This document shows, in pieces, positions 25,244-39,310 of a DNA stretch of 64,000 nucleotides. The position numbers were made by a program, and so were the translations under genes. The stretch is from Cercis canadensis. Taxonomy: Eukaryota > Streptophyta > Magnoliopsida > Fabales > Fabaceae. Within the stretch, counting starts at the first letter, position 1, and each line of letters begins with the position of its first letter. Location: positions 109,532 through 173,531 of the forward strand of contig QAOA01000553.1 in assembly GCA_003255065.1 (NCBI GenBank), written 5' to 3'. The notes beneath the pieces were generated by a model that was not told the origin of the DNA, did not search any database, and was given only the letters and a program-made list of their open reading frames with translations.

Positions 25244-28200
25244 GCCACAGACTGCTGCCCATTTTTCTTGATTCTGATATTCATCAATCTTGGAGTTTCA
25301 TGATTAATGGACGTTAAACATATAAATATAATACACTCTGTCTACAAAACCCTGCCTCGCTATGTCTGTAACAGTTCAGATTCTAATGTTTCCATGGCTC
25401 CTAAGCGCCAAAAAACTCATGACCCTTCTTAGGAAGAACACAAACGAAATCAGCCCAAAAAAGGAAAAGGAAAGATCAAAGCAGAGGGAAGCTAACTACC
25501 TGTTGATTTTTTTATCATGTAATTGTATCATATCAGAGACAAAAAATGATGATATATAAGCAGAATTCCAATTGAATACAATTTCATTTTCACTTCCAAC
25601 CAAGTTTGTTTCACCTTGTTTAGTCAAGCAAGATATCGAGGGTACACTTGAGTAATCGATGCTTCATCAATAGACTCTGGGATTGACTTGCTTGCAGTCT
25701 TATCTGACTCCAATTCCTTACTTAAAAAGCTCCTATCCCTTCTGCCATGAAGAAAAGAGGCAGGGCGTTGAGGCGTTGCACGAGTAACTGAGTGACTGTT
25801 TAGAGCATGAGAGATATTGTCTGCATTGTTGGCCGTTTTGCTGGATCTTCCTCAACACATAGTAACCCAATATGGATGCATCTAGTTACTTTTTCTTTTG
25901 AATAAGGATCTCTCAAACTCATGTCCAACATTTCCAATGGGTTCCCATCTCTCCATATTTTCCAAGCCTGCAACAATAGTATACATTCAACACTTCAAGT
26001 ATTAAACAGGACACAGGAAATTTCAGACCCATCCTTTATTTTGACCAAAATTTCTAAGGGACAATATTAGCATTAATAGAGAAGAGTTTGTCTTCTCAGC
26101 ACAAAAGGGGGGAAAAAAAGCAGAGTTTGACTAAACTCACATAACTTAAGAGGTCAGCATAGCTGATTCATAGAATGGTGTGTTTTTCCTTCCCCCGATT
26201 ATCTCTAGAACTAGGACGCCAAAACTATACACATCTGACTTCACAAAGAATTGTTCATACATTGCATATTCTGATGACATGTAACTACTACAAGCCATAA
26301 AAAGTCAATTTACAATGTTAAAATGATTATCAAGAGCAAAGCTTTTCATATTGATTTAAATAGTTGTAAACTTTTAGTTATACACAAAATTAAACAAATT
26401 TGTCATGCAAAACAAACAACCCTAAAACTAAGAAAACTTCAAAAGAATTGGAGCTTGGTCAGCTTACTATGTTCCCACAATTTTACTTGTGTTTCCTTCA
26501 ATTTGATCAATACCAAAAAGTCTTGCCATACCAAAATCAAAAACTTTTGGATTCAAATTCTCGTCTAACAACATGTTGCTAGCTTTGAGATCACGATATA
26601 TGATTTTGAGTTGAGAGTCTTCATGAATATGGAGCGTTCCTCTTGCAATTCCTTGTATTATCTTGTATCATTTTGACCAATTTAATTGTTGTATTTTTTC
26701 AAGGCCTGTGTATTATCAAAATAAAATATAGAAGTTAAGGCGAGGATAAGATGAATTAGCTAGGTTGGGTTACATAGTATTAGTGCTTTCCATATAAAAA
26801 AATATCAGACACATTTTGATAGACATACCAAATAAAATATGGTCCAAGCTTTCGTTGGGCATGAATTCCTAGATGAGGATACTTTCTCCCTCATGCAAGC
26901 AAAATCCTAAAAGCCTAACAAGATTTCTGTGTTGGAGTTTGGCTACCAAAACGACCTCATTTTTTAATTCTTCTACACCGTGCCTAGAGCTTCTTGATAG
27001 CCTCTTCACAGCAATATCTTGTCCATTAGAAAGTGAATCCTGAGAATGTACGTGAAACCAAAAGGATCTATCTTTGGAAAATCATGTACTCAATATACAT
27101 TATTCTAAAATCAAATTGTGACATATATGATATACCTTGTAAACTTTACCAAATCCTCCTTCTCCCAATTTATTGTCGTTAGAGAAGTTGTTCGTGGCAA
27201 CTTTGATTGTCTCCAAATCATATTGCAAGGACTCTACACTAGAAATTTCAACTGCAAGGATAGTCAGAGTAAAATATCATGTTAGAAGCCTCACAAGGAC
27301 AACAGAAGAATGGTAATGTTTACAAACTACAGACAAGTATCTTTTGAAATGCATAATGTTATATAACACAGTGGTACAATATCAGACTTTTGATGCTACA
27401 TGGGGCCACATTTTGAACCTTAGCACTAATTTTGAGAGTTAGTACTACCCAATTCTGTAAGATGGCACTGTACTGCAAATCAAACAAAAAAAATTTGAAC
27501 TATACCATTTTCTTCCGGCTCCAAGTGGTAATTTTTTCTTGCCACCCTAGTTATGAACCAACAGCCTAGGAGGAAAAGCAACACAGAAAGCACAATTGGA
27601 ATCACAATTGCAATGATTGTTGTTTCTGAGATTCCTTTCTTTCCTGCACAAATGGTAACAAATGGAGATTGCAATGGGTTAAAACAGAGGATCACACTCT
27701 GTAACCCCAAATTTTGATCCACTGGTTCTAAAAATTTTAGTCAAGACATATTTAAATTTCTACAATCTCTAGAAACTTGATTGGCATTGAAACAATTGAC
27801 ACTAATATGAGCCTAACCCGTTTACCTTTCGGCCTCTGTTGTTCAAGGTTAGGCTCTGGCTCTGCCACCCTGTAAAACTGGTACATTTCGTATCTAATAT
27901 TACAACTGGGAACCAGCACTCTTTCTCCTTGCTTTCCATTATAGCAATCAGGTAGCTCCGCAATTTCTGTTTTCAGGCATGAATTGCAATCTAGAACTGA
28001 CAAATCTGGAGTGCATTGTGCAAGCGTGTAGAGATTTTGAAAGCTAGTGAAGTTAGATTCTTTGGTAGCAAACTTCTTGCCGTCTCCACCATTTGCTGCT
28101 TCCTTGACCACCATGTTCATTGTGTCAGCCAGTAGCTGCATAAAGCGATTCTGCTCGGAAATATTAAACGTACTCAACAGAAAATACACAGGCACTTCTT

Positions 28201-28499
28201 CAGCTGAGGAGAAGAAGGACTGGTTCGAGTAACGTAACATACACTCATCGTACCAAATGATAGAGTTCTTCTCTATAGGACACTTTGAAGCACTTCTTTG
28301 GCTGCGGTGGAAACGCATTCTTGGCATACGTCGGTGGTAACATCTCCACGGCAGAGGAAGGCGCCGTAGACGGTGTTGCCGGGGTTGCTGAAGCCGGTGG
28401 TGGTGTTGTAGAAACCGTTTTGACGAGTGGCATTTGAGGAAAGCCATAAAAGGACGTTAAGAAGATTTGTGTTGAAGGTGGTATTAGGAGAGAAAGTGG

Positions 28500-28985
28500 G
28501 GCTCTTTGACCTCAATAATGTAGTTCAGAGACTTATTTACAGATTTGAGGTAGTTTCAAACTTAATTACACAAATAATGTATTTTTTAAATATTCAAAAA
28601 ATTTTTTAAAAAAAACTATTGGCAAGTGTGGGGCCCACTGGACACGCCGTGGGCCCTGCGGCATGTCATGACTGGATACGCCGAGGGCCCCATGACATGT
28701 CCCAACTTGTCTTACGCAACAGCTTTTTGAAGGCATGCGGGTCCCATTTGTGTTGAAAAATCTATGCCAAGTGGCATGTCTTGTTGGGACACGCCATGGG
28801 GCCCATGGCATGTCCAGTCATGACACGCCGCGGGGCCCCCGGCGTGTCCAGTGGGCCCCGCACTTTTTTTTTTTTTTTTAATAAATTTCAAATATTTAAA
28901 AAGTATATTATTTGTGTAATTAAATTTGAAACTACCCCAAATCCGTAAATAAGTTTCTGAACTACATTATTAGGGTCAAAGTGCC
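28500..28985. mobile_element. Mutator-like MITE, 486 bp
   Basis: Long terminal inverted repeats of about 100 bp begin GGCTCTTTGACC on the left and GGCACTTTGACC on the complement of the right end. It is flanked by a perfect 10-bp target duplication GAGAAAGTGG (28,490-28,499 and 28,986-28,995), within the 8-11 bp range of Mutator-like elements. The central 230 bp is very GC-rich and built of palindromic GACACGCC..GGGGCCC..GGCGTGTC modules also found in the large MULE at 52,103-59,422, whose ends start GGCGTTTTGACA. It carries no coding capacity and splits the first exon of CRK F. Confidence 0.85.
28640..28848. repeat. four palindromic GACACGCC/GGCGTGTC modules inside the MITE
   Basis: Four imperfect hairpin units at about 28,640-28,667, 28,674-28,702, 28,787-28,815 and 28,822-28,848. 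Each reads (G)GACAYGCC, a GGGCCC-type palindromic core, then GGCRTGTC(C). They vary in sequence but compensate within each arm. Confidence 0.7.
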
Positions 28986-28995
28986 GAGAAAGTGG

Positions 28996-29550
28996 TCATG
29001 TTTGGACAGACATGATGCAGGTAAGTAGGTACTGCTGCTTTAGTTATTACAGTGAGGCTTGCAATGAAGCAGAGGAAAACAGAGATAGAAGCAGAAACTC
29101 TAAAGAGCAAATTTTCTGATGGTCAACCACTGGCACTGGCTCTTTCTTAAGTTATAAGGCTCTTGTCTACAAATTCTATTTCCCTTTTCTATATTGTCCT
29201 CTGTTGTTTTTATAATTGTGTTGTATGTATGTTATATTGACTATTGACAGAATCTAGGTAGAATGCAATATTGACTGGCTTTTGCTTTGCATATGAGGGT
29301 GTTGATATTTGGGTTATTATAATTATAAGATGGTCAAAACCAAAAACGTGAAACACTATCAAATCAAGAAGAATGACAAAGAGGGTTGATGTGGACGGGA
29401 AACTTAAATTTAAAACCAGTTGTTTGTACAAACAATTGGATTTTGTGGATTTTCTTGAATAAGCATATTCATCTTCTCTTATTTATTTCTTCTTGTCCAT
29501 GTCTCTCAATTTAACTAATTAAGTATATATCATCCTCAAATCCTCATTAC
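28996..29550. other. 5' end and upstream region of pseudogene F
   Basis: Up to about 29,118 this is the signal-peptide region of CRK F, aligning with H and I but lacking the ATG. Beyond that, AT-rich sequence with no gene seen. Confidence 0.5.
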
Positions 29551-29599
29551 CATGAGAAAAACATGTGATTACTTGTCTACATATTGGACATCGAATTAC

Positions 29600-29700
29600 C
29601 GAGCGATGGAAGCTTCATCAAAAGACTCCGGGATTGACTTGCTTGTAGTTGTAGACTTTTCTGTTTCCACTTCTTTCGTTGAGATTTGTTTCCATTCAGA
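29600..29700 (-). pseudogene. relic CRK C-terminus (copy 1 of 3)
   Basis: Minus strand reads ..ETEKSTTTSKSIPESFDEASIAR then a stop, recognisably the C-terminal end of a CRK last exon (compare [21 protein letters not shown] of G, H and I). Nothing upstream of it resembles the rest of a kinase. It lies downstream of the intact last exon of G and marks an earlier, eroded family member. Confidence 0.55.
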
Positions 29701-30054
29701 ACCAGTTTTGAGAACTTCACTAACAAGAATTGGTTACCATTGTCACCTGCTGGAGGGTGCCACAGCATAGGTGACAAAGGCAACGATCAATGAAAAAACT
29801 TCTTTTGCTATATTGTTATTCTATATTTTCTTTCAAAGTTCTAATTTCCGCTATTTAACTTTCAATACAAACCATACAAAACAAACAAACAACCTCTAGT
29901 TCAGAAGTGATTCCTCTGCAAATTTTCTTCCCTCAAGTTTTTTCATTTGAACATAAATAGTTGCCAATGCATGCCTGATATGTATGGGTGTTGCTATAAA
30001 TAACACCTTGAGTGCATTGCTATCTATAAATATAAATATGATTATATTGTGGAG

Positions 30055-30404
30055 CTATCGAGGGTACACCTGAGTAATGGATGCTTCATCAACACTGACT
30101 GAGATTGACTTGGTTGTAGACTTATCTGAATCCAGCTCCTTGGTTGGAAAGCTTGGCTGTGTTCGGGTATGGAGATAAGATGGAGGACGTTCAGGCGTTG
30201 CAAGAGTAATAGAATGACTGTTGAGCATGAGAACTATTGTCTGCATTGTTGGCCTTTGAGCTGGGTCTTCCTGAACACATAATAACCCAATATGGATGCA
30301 TCTAATTACTTCATCTCTCGAATAACAAGCTTCAAGAGTCACATCCAACAATTCCAACGGTGTCCCCTCTCTCCAGTTTTTCCAAGCCTGCAACAATACG
30401 TTTC
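30055..30404 (-). pseudogene. CRK G: solo last exon ending at an assembly N
   Basis: 30,055-30,387 encodes a complete CRK last exon ([16 protein letters not shown].. [15 protein letters not shown].. QVYPR stop), identical or nearly so to the last exons of H and I. The intron acceptor is intact, but 17 bases further 5' the sequence meets an isolated N at 30,405 and jumps to unrelated intergenic sequence. The other six exons are missing. Either a truncated duplicate, or the 3' end of a third complete CRK whose remainder was collapsed during assembly because of its near-identity to H and I; I favour the second. Confidence 0.7.
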
Positions 30405-31084
30405 NTTAAAAAATTGAATCACTTAATATATGTCAAAATACATAGTTACTTATAAAATATAAAAATGACATAATATAAAAAAATGTGTCAAAAAATAAAT
30501 TTATATGTCCGGATACATTAAGTGATTTAATTTTTTAAAATTTTCACAGTGACACTAAAATCACACTGTAATTCTTATTGGACCCCATACATAAATAAAA
30601 AAATATATAATATAAGAATGATAACTTAGCCTTCACCTAATTATTAGCAAAGTGTGCATAGGGTAAGTTTTAAAAAGAACGCGTGATAAAGTTGAACTCG
30701 AGGAAATTTGAAGGATTGCTTTTTTAAAAAGTTTGTGATGACGCAGGGTCAAGGTCTACGAAGCAAAGAAAATCTGAGTCGAGATTTCGAGGGATGGACG
30801 GTTGAGAAAAATAGAGTCAAAATCCAGTGAAACGAGTTCTAAGTTGTCACTTCGGGGTAGTTGCGTTCTCATTGGCATAGTAGATGACAACGAGGATGAT
30901 GTGGACGGGAGTGAAAACCCAGTGAATAGTGACCATCTGTACTCTTCGGCTTTAACCCCGAAACGTTTGTCACTTCGGGGTAGTTTCGTTCTTATTGGCA
31001 TACCGGGTTACAGAAACATAACCAAATGTGTACCTATGAATTGCTTGTCCACATGTGTTTACTCGTCTACATATTAGACATAGA

Positions 31085-31195
31085 ATTACCGAGCGATGGA
31101 AACTTTCATCAAAAGACTCCGGGATTGACTTGCTTGTAGTTGTAGACTTTTCTGTTTCCACTTCCTTCGTTGAGATTTGTTTCCATTCAGAACCA
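31085..31195 (-). pseudogene. relic CRK C-terminus (copy 2 of 3)
   Basis: Minus strand ETEKSTTTSKSIPESFDESFHRS, a further decayed version of the relic at 29,600. A small deletion changes the DEASIAR end so the normal stop is out of frame. Lies between the upstream region and the last exon of CRK H. Confidence 0.5.
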
Positions 31196-31544
31196 GTTTT
31201 GAGAACTTCACTAGCAAGAAATGGTTACCATTGTCACCTGCTGGAGGGTGCCACAGCATAGGTGACAAAGGCAACGATCAATGAAAAAACTTCTTTTGCT
31301 ATATTATTATTCATACTTTCTTTCAAAGTTCTAATTTCCGCTATTTAACTTTCAATACAAATCATACAAAACAAACAAACAAGCGCTAGTTCAGAAGTGA
31401 TTCCTCTGCAACTTTTCTTCCCTCAAGTTTTTTCACTTGAACATAAATAGTTGCCAATGCATGCCTGATATGTATGGGTGTTGCTATAAATAACACCTTG
31501 AGTGCATTGCTATCCATAAATATAAATATGATTATATTGTGGAG

Positions 31545-34301
31545 CTATCGAGGGTACACCTGAGTAATGGATGCTTCATCAACACTGACTGAGATTGACT
31601 TGGATGTAGACTTATCTGAATCCAGCTCCTTGGTTGGAAAGCTTGGCTGTGTTCGGGTATGGAGATAAGATGGAGGACGTTCAGGCGTTGCAAGAGTAAT
31701 AGAATGACTGTTGAGCATGAGAACTATTGTCTGCATTGTTGGCCTTTGAGCTGGGTCTTCCTGAACACATAATAACCCAATATGGATGCATCTAATTACT
31801 TCATCTCTCGAATAACAAGCTTCAAGAGTCACATCCAACAATTCCAACGGTGTCCCCTCTCTCCAGTTTTTCCAAGCCTGCAACAATACGTTTGAAGCAT
31901 TAAACAGCGAAACAGGAAATTTTAGTCCCCCCATCACTTTTAAGTAACTATATTAACATTACTAGAGCAGAGTTGGTCCAAACCCACATAGTTCAATAGG
32001 TCTTCAGAAGTTCCTGATTCGTTGAAGGACGTGTTCTTCTTGCCACTTATTATCTCAAGAACCAAGATGCCAAAGCTATATACATCCATCTTCACAGAAA
32101 AATGTCCATGCATTGCATATTCTGGAGACATGTAACCACTATAACCAAAGAAAATTCAGTATGTTTTTCATGCTAATCAAAGGTGTTGGCCAGTTAAATT
32201 GATCCCTTCAGAAAAACTGAGGACAATAAAACTACAAGATGAAGAAATGAACTTACAATGTTCCCACGATTCTACTCGTGTTTCCTTGAGTTTGATCAAC
32301 ACCAAAAATTCTTGCTATACCAAAATCAGAAATTTTTGGATTCAAATCCTCATCTAATAATATATTACTAGCTTTAAGATCACGATGTATAATTCTTAGT
32401 CGAGAATCTTCATGTAGATAGAGAATTCCTTTGGTAATTCCTTCTATTATCTTGTATCGTCTTGACCAATTCAATAGTTGTTGTTTTTCAGGGTCTGTGT
32501 ATCATTAGAATAAAACTTTCAAGTTAACAAGAAGAAACTAGGTTTGGTTACATATGACAATTAGTGAATTGAATTAAAGAGAAGAAAAAGAAAATCAAAC
32601 ATATTTTAATTGACATACCAAAAAGAAAATGGTCTAGGCTTCTGTTGGGCACAAATTCATAGATGAGGATTTTTTCTTCCCCATCCACACAAAATCCCAA
32701 TATTCTGACAAGATTTCTATGTTGGAGTTTGGCTACCAAAACCACCTCATTCTTAAACTCTTCTCCTCCTTGCCGAGAACTGCTTGATAGCCTCTTGACA
32801 GCAATATCTTGCCGATTAGGCAGTGAACCCTGAAATTTCCAAAAGGATATTTCTTCAGAAGCTATGAAGCTAAAACCAAAAAATTCTAAATTCTTGATGG
32901 GATCATATAAGAATTTATTCTAAAATCAAATCTACTAACCTTGTAAACCTCACCAAATCCCCCTTCACCTAATTTGTTGTCATCGCAGAAGTTGTTTGTG
33001 GCCACTTTAATTGTATCCAAATCAAATTGCAATAAATCTTCATTTGAAATTTCAACTGCGTAAATAGTCAGAGATTTAACAGCACTTCTGATGCTTCACC
33101 AAAATTTTGAAACTTGGTATTCAACCTAAGACGTTATGGTAGCTAATACTACAAATTGAGGCAATACCAACAGAATTTAACATTAAATCATACCATTTTC
33201 TTCTGGCACTGAGCTGTACTTCTTTTTGGCCCTTCTAGTTATAAGCCAGCAGCAGATGAAGAAAAGCAATAAAGAAAGCACAATCGGAATCACAATTGCT
33301 ATGATTGTCCCTGCTGACCCGGATTTTCCTGCATAAATTGAATTGATACTTCCACTGAATTATTAGATAATCATCATTTAGCCCCTAGCATAAATGGCAA
33401 GGGTGACAAATACCATAATACTCTGTAACATAAAATGGAAAATTATTAAAAGGCTGAAACTTGGATGAAAACAAGAACATTCCAGTTTACCTTTTGGTGT
33501 TGGCCTTGGTTCTTTTGGGGTAGGCGCCAGTGGCGATACCTGGTGGTAAAACGGGTACACTTCATACCGAATATTACAACTGGGAATCAAAACTCTTCCT
33601 CCTTGTTTTCCACTGCAGCAGGTGGGTAGATTTGCAATTGCTCCTTCAAGGCATGTATCACAGTCTGCCACCGATAAATCCGGTGTGCACTGTGCAAGCG
33701 TGTACAGGGTTATGAAGCTGGTGAAGTTTGCTTCTTTGGTAGCAAATTTCTTGTCAGCTCCACCATTTGCTGCTTGCTTCGCCGCTTCTTTTATGGTGTC
33801 ACCCAACACCTGGTTAAAGCGACTCTGCTCAGAGATATTACCAGTATTGTACAGAAACACCATAGGGACAGATGAAGCTATAGAGAAGAAGGACTTGTTC
33901 GAGTAACGTAACATACACTGGTCGTACCAAATCACAGAATCCTTCTCTTCAGGACACAATTGAAGCACTCGTTTGGCAGCGGTTGAAGCACAGCCTTGAC
34001 ATTCATCAGTGGAGAGATCTCCACGACAGAGAAAGGCGCCGTAGACGGTGTTTCCAGGGCTGTTGGTGCCAGCGGTGGTGTTGTAGAAACCATTTTCGTG
34101 GGTGGAATTTGCGGAAAGCCAAGAAAGGAGATTACCAAGATTGGTTGGAAATATGGTATTGGGAGAGAAAGTGGTGCTGTTTGGACAGACATGATAGAGG
34201 TATTCAGGTGCTGCTTTAATGGTGGTTATTACTGTAAGGCTGGAAATCAAGCAGAGGAAAACAGATAAAGATATAGTAGCTGAAACTTTGAAGAGCAGCA
34301 T
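31545..34301 (-). CDS. CRK: CRK H: intact cysteine-rich receptor-like kinase, 664 aa
   Basis: Seven exons: 33491-34301, 33194-33328, 32940-33055, 32619-32829, 32257-32494, 31988-32138, 31545-31877; all GT..AG, total 1995 nt (664 codons plus stop). I start at the ATG at 34301 ([12 protein letters not shown]), which opens a good signal peptide; upstream codons in frame lack an ATG. DUF26-1 [16 protein letters not shown]26-2 [15 protein letters not shown] helix [20 protein letters not shown]; kinase [30 protein letters not shown], all intact. A TATAA element lies about 55 bases upstream of the start. Tandem partner of CRK I. In the lysine exon it reads LPNRQD where relatives have LPNGQD, probably harmless. 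Confidence 0.9.
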
Positions 34302-35773
34302 TTTCTTGATGATCAATTATCACTTGCTCCTACTTCAAATTATTAAGACTATTGCTCTCTTTATAACTTGAAGAGCATTCAATTCATACGTACACATTTG
34401 GTAGTATTTACCATTTGAGTTCAATATAACCATTAAAACTTTTACATATACTGCCATTTGAGTTCAATATAACCATTAAAACTTTTACATCAGCGTGCTA
34501 AAGTTTTGGTCTATTAACAATTAGTAGTAAGCACTATGTTATCACTTATATATGCTATTCATTTATGCTACACATTTTAGTTAGATGAGACCCAGTAAGA
34601 CTTATAGTGTAATTTTAATGTTATTGTAAAGATTTTAAAAAATTGAATCACTTAATATATGTCAAAATACATAGTTACTTATAAAATATAAAAATGACAT
34701 AATATAAAAAAATGTGTCAAAAAATAAATTTATATGTCCGGATACATTAAGTGATTTAATTTTTTAAAATTTTCACAGTGACACTAAAATCACACTGTAA
34801 TTCTTATTGGACCCCATACATAAATAAAAAAATATATAATATAAGAATGATAACTTAGCCTTCACCTAATTATTAGCAAAGTGTGCATAGGGTAAGTTTT
34901 AAAAAGAACGCGTGATAAAGTTGAACTCGAGGAAATTTGAAGGATTGCTTTTTTAAAAAGTTTGTGATGACGCAGGGTCAAGGTCTACGAAGCAAAGAAA
35001 ATCTGAGTCGAGATTTCGAGGGATGGACGGTTGAGAAAAATAGAGTCAAAATCCAGTGAAACGAGTTCTAAGTTGTCACTTCGGGGTAGTTGCGTTCTCA
35101 TTGGCATAGTAGATGACAACGAGGATGATGTGGACGGGAGTGAAAACCCAGTGAATAGTGACCATCTGTACTCTTCGGCTTTAACCCCGAAACGTTTGTC
35201 ACTTCGGGGTAGTTTCGTTCTTATTGGCATACCGGGTTACAGAAACATAACCAAATGTGTACCTATGAATTGCTTGTCCACATGTGTTTACTCGTCTACA
35301 TATTAGACATAGAATTACCGAGCGATGGAAACTTTCATCAAAAGACTCCGGGATTGACTTGCTTGTAGTTGTAGACTTTTCTGTTTCCACTTCCTTCGTT
35401 GAGATTTGTTTCCATTCAGAACCAGTTTTGAGAACTTCACTAGCAAGAAATGGTTACCATTGTCACCTGCTGGAGGGTGCCACAGCATAGGTGACAAAGG
35501 CAACGATCAATGAAAAAACTTCTTTTGCTATATTATTATTCATACTTTCTTTCAAAGTTCTAATTTCCGCTATTTAACTTTCAATACAAATCATACAAAA
35601 CAAACAAACAAGCGCTAGTTCAGAAGTGATTCCTCTGCAACTTTTCTTCCCTCAAGTTTTTTCACTTGAACATAAATAGTTGCCAATGCATGCCTGATAT
35701 GTATGGGTGTTGCTATAAATAACACCTTGAGTGCATTGCTATCCATAAATATAAATATGATTATATTGTGGAG
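34302..35773. other. intergenic between H and I
   Basis: H promoter side up to about 34,630, then the start of the second 4.2-kb repeat unit. Contains an internal short direct repeat (GTCACTTCGGGGTAGT at about 35,075 and 35,198, also in the first unit at about 30,846 and 30,969) and the relic CRK C-terminus. Small frames such as 34,985-35,230 are identical in both units only because the DNA is; no domain is recognisable. Confidence 0.5.
35315..35424 (-). pseudogene. relic CRK C-terminus (copy 3 of 3)
   Basis: Identical to the relic at 31,085-31,195, carried by the 4,229-bp tandem repeat. Confidence 0.5.
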
Positions 35774-38520
<2,747 letters not shown>

Positions 38521-38535
38521 TTTCTCTATGATCAA

Positions 38536-39310
38536 TTATCACTTGCTCCTACTTCAAGTTATTAAGGCTATTGCTCTCTTTATAACTTGAAGAGCACCCT
38601 GTGATTGATTAACGTAGACTATGTAGAATTGTTGTATTTACATGACAATTCAATTCATACGTACACATTTGGTATTATTTACTATTTGAGTTTCAATATA
38701 ACCATTAAAACTTTTAAATAAGCCTGCTTAAATTTTGGTCTACTACTAGTTATTAACAAAGTGTGCAGTATCCATTGGATAATTTTTAAAATGAAGGCGT
38801 GGTCAAGTTGAACTCGAGGAAATTTGAAGGATTGCTTTTTAAAACGTTTGTGATGACGCAGGGTCAAGGTCCATGAAGTAAGATACAAGTTAAAAACAGA
38901 CCAAAGAAAATCTGACTCGAGATTTTCGGGGGACGGTTGAGAATAAAAGAGAGTCAAGTTTGTAGATGACAAGGGAGATGATGTGGACGGGAGTGAAAAC
39001 CCGGTGATTAAAAACTAATAAATAGTGACCATCTCTATTCTTAAACGAGTTCTAATTTGTGACTTCGGGGTAGTTTCGTTCTTATTGGCATACCGCGTTA
39101 CAGAAACATAAGCATGAAACAGATGGTCAATTTGCGAGGAATTGATTCAGTTAAGGTTGTTAAACTTTAATAGGGCAGCCAAAATGTTAAGGTAGAATTG
39201 GTTTGGCTGGGTCATTTTTAAAACCCTGCATTAAACTAAAATGCTCCTGTGTCTTACAGATATTAAACGAGAAGCATAGTGATATATACAAATGCAAGCC
39301 GGAATTAAAC
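38536..39310. other. intergenic between CRK I and the plastid-protein gene
   Basis: Includes the CRK I promoter and, at about 38,740-39,110, a diverged copy of the intergenic sequence found at 30,640-31,030 and 34,870-35,260. No gene seen. Confidence 0.5.

Larger units (their letters stand above)
25624..29118 (-). pseudogene. CRK F: pseudogene with MULE-derived MITE in its first exon
   Basis: Exon equivalents: DUF26 exon about 27,825-28,499 continuing at 28,996-29,118 beyond a transposon, TM exon about 27,503-27,643, [10 protein letters not shown] exon about 27,136-27,252, Lys exon 26,829-27,041, catalytic exon 26,467-26,703, then 26,140-26,291, and last exon 25,624-25,968. Lesions: start codon lost (ATG to ATT relative to H and I), MITE inserted at the signal peptide/DUF26 junction, frameshift at about 28,280, in-frame TAG at 26,869 and TGA at 26,668, HRD to YRD, a frameshift before ADLLSY, a frameshift giving TAA near 25,800, and loss of the normal stop after VYPR. 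Closest neighbours by sequence are H and I. Clearly dead. Confidence 0.9.

Noticed and set aside
30756-31001. 81-codon frame MPIRTKLPRSDKRF, present identically at 34,985
   Set aside because: The whole 4.2-kb unit is duplicated with near identity, so conservation of the frame carries no coding evidence; it is also eroded in the older copy near 38,800.
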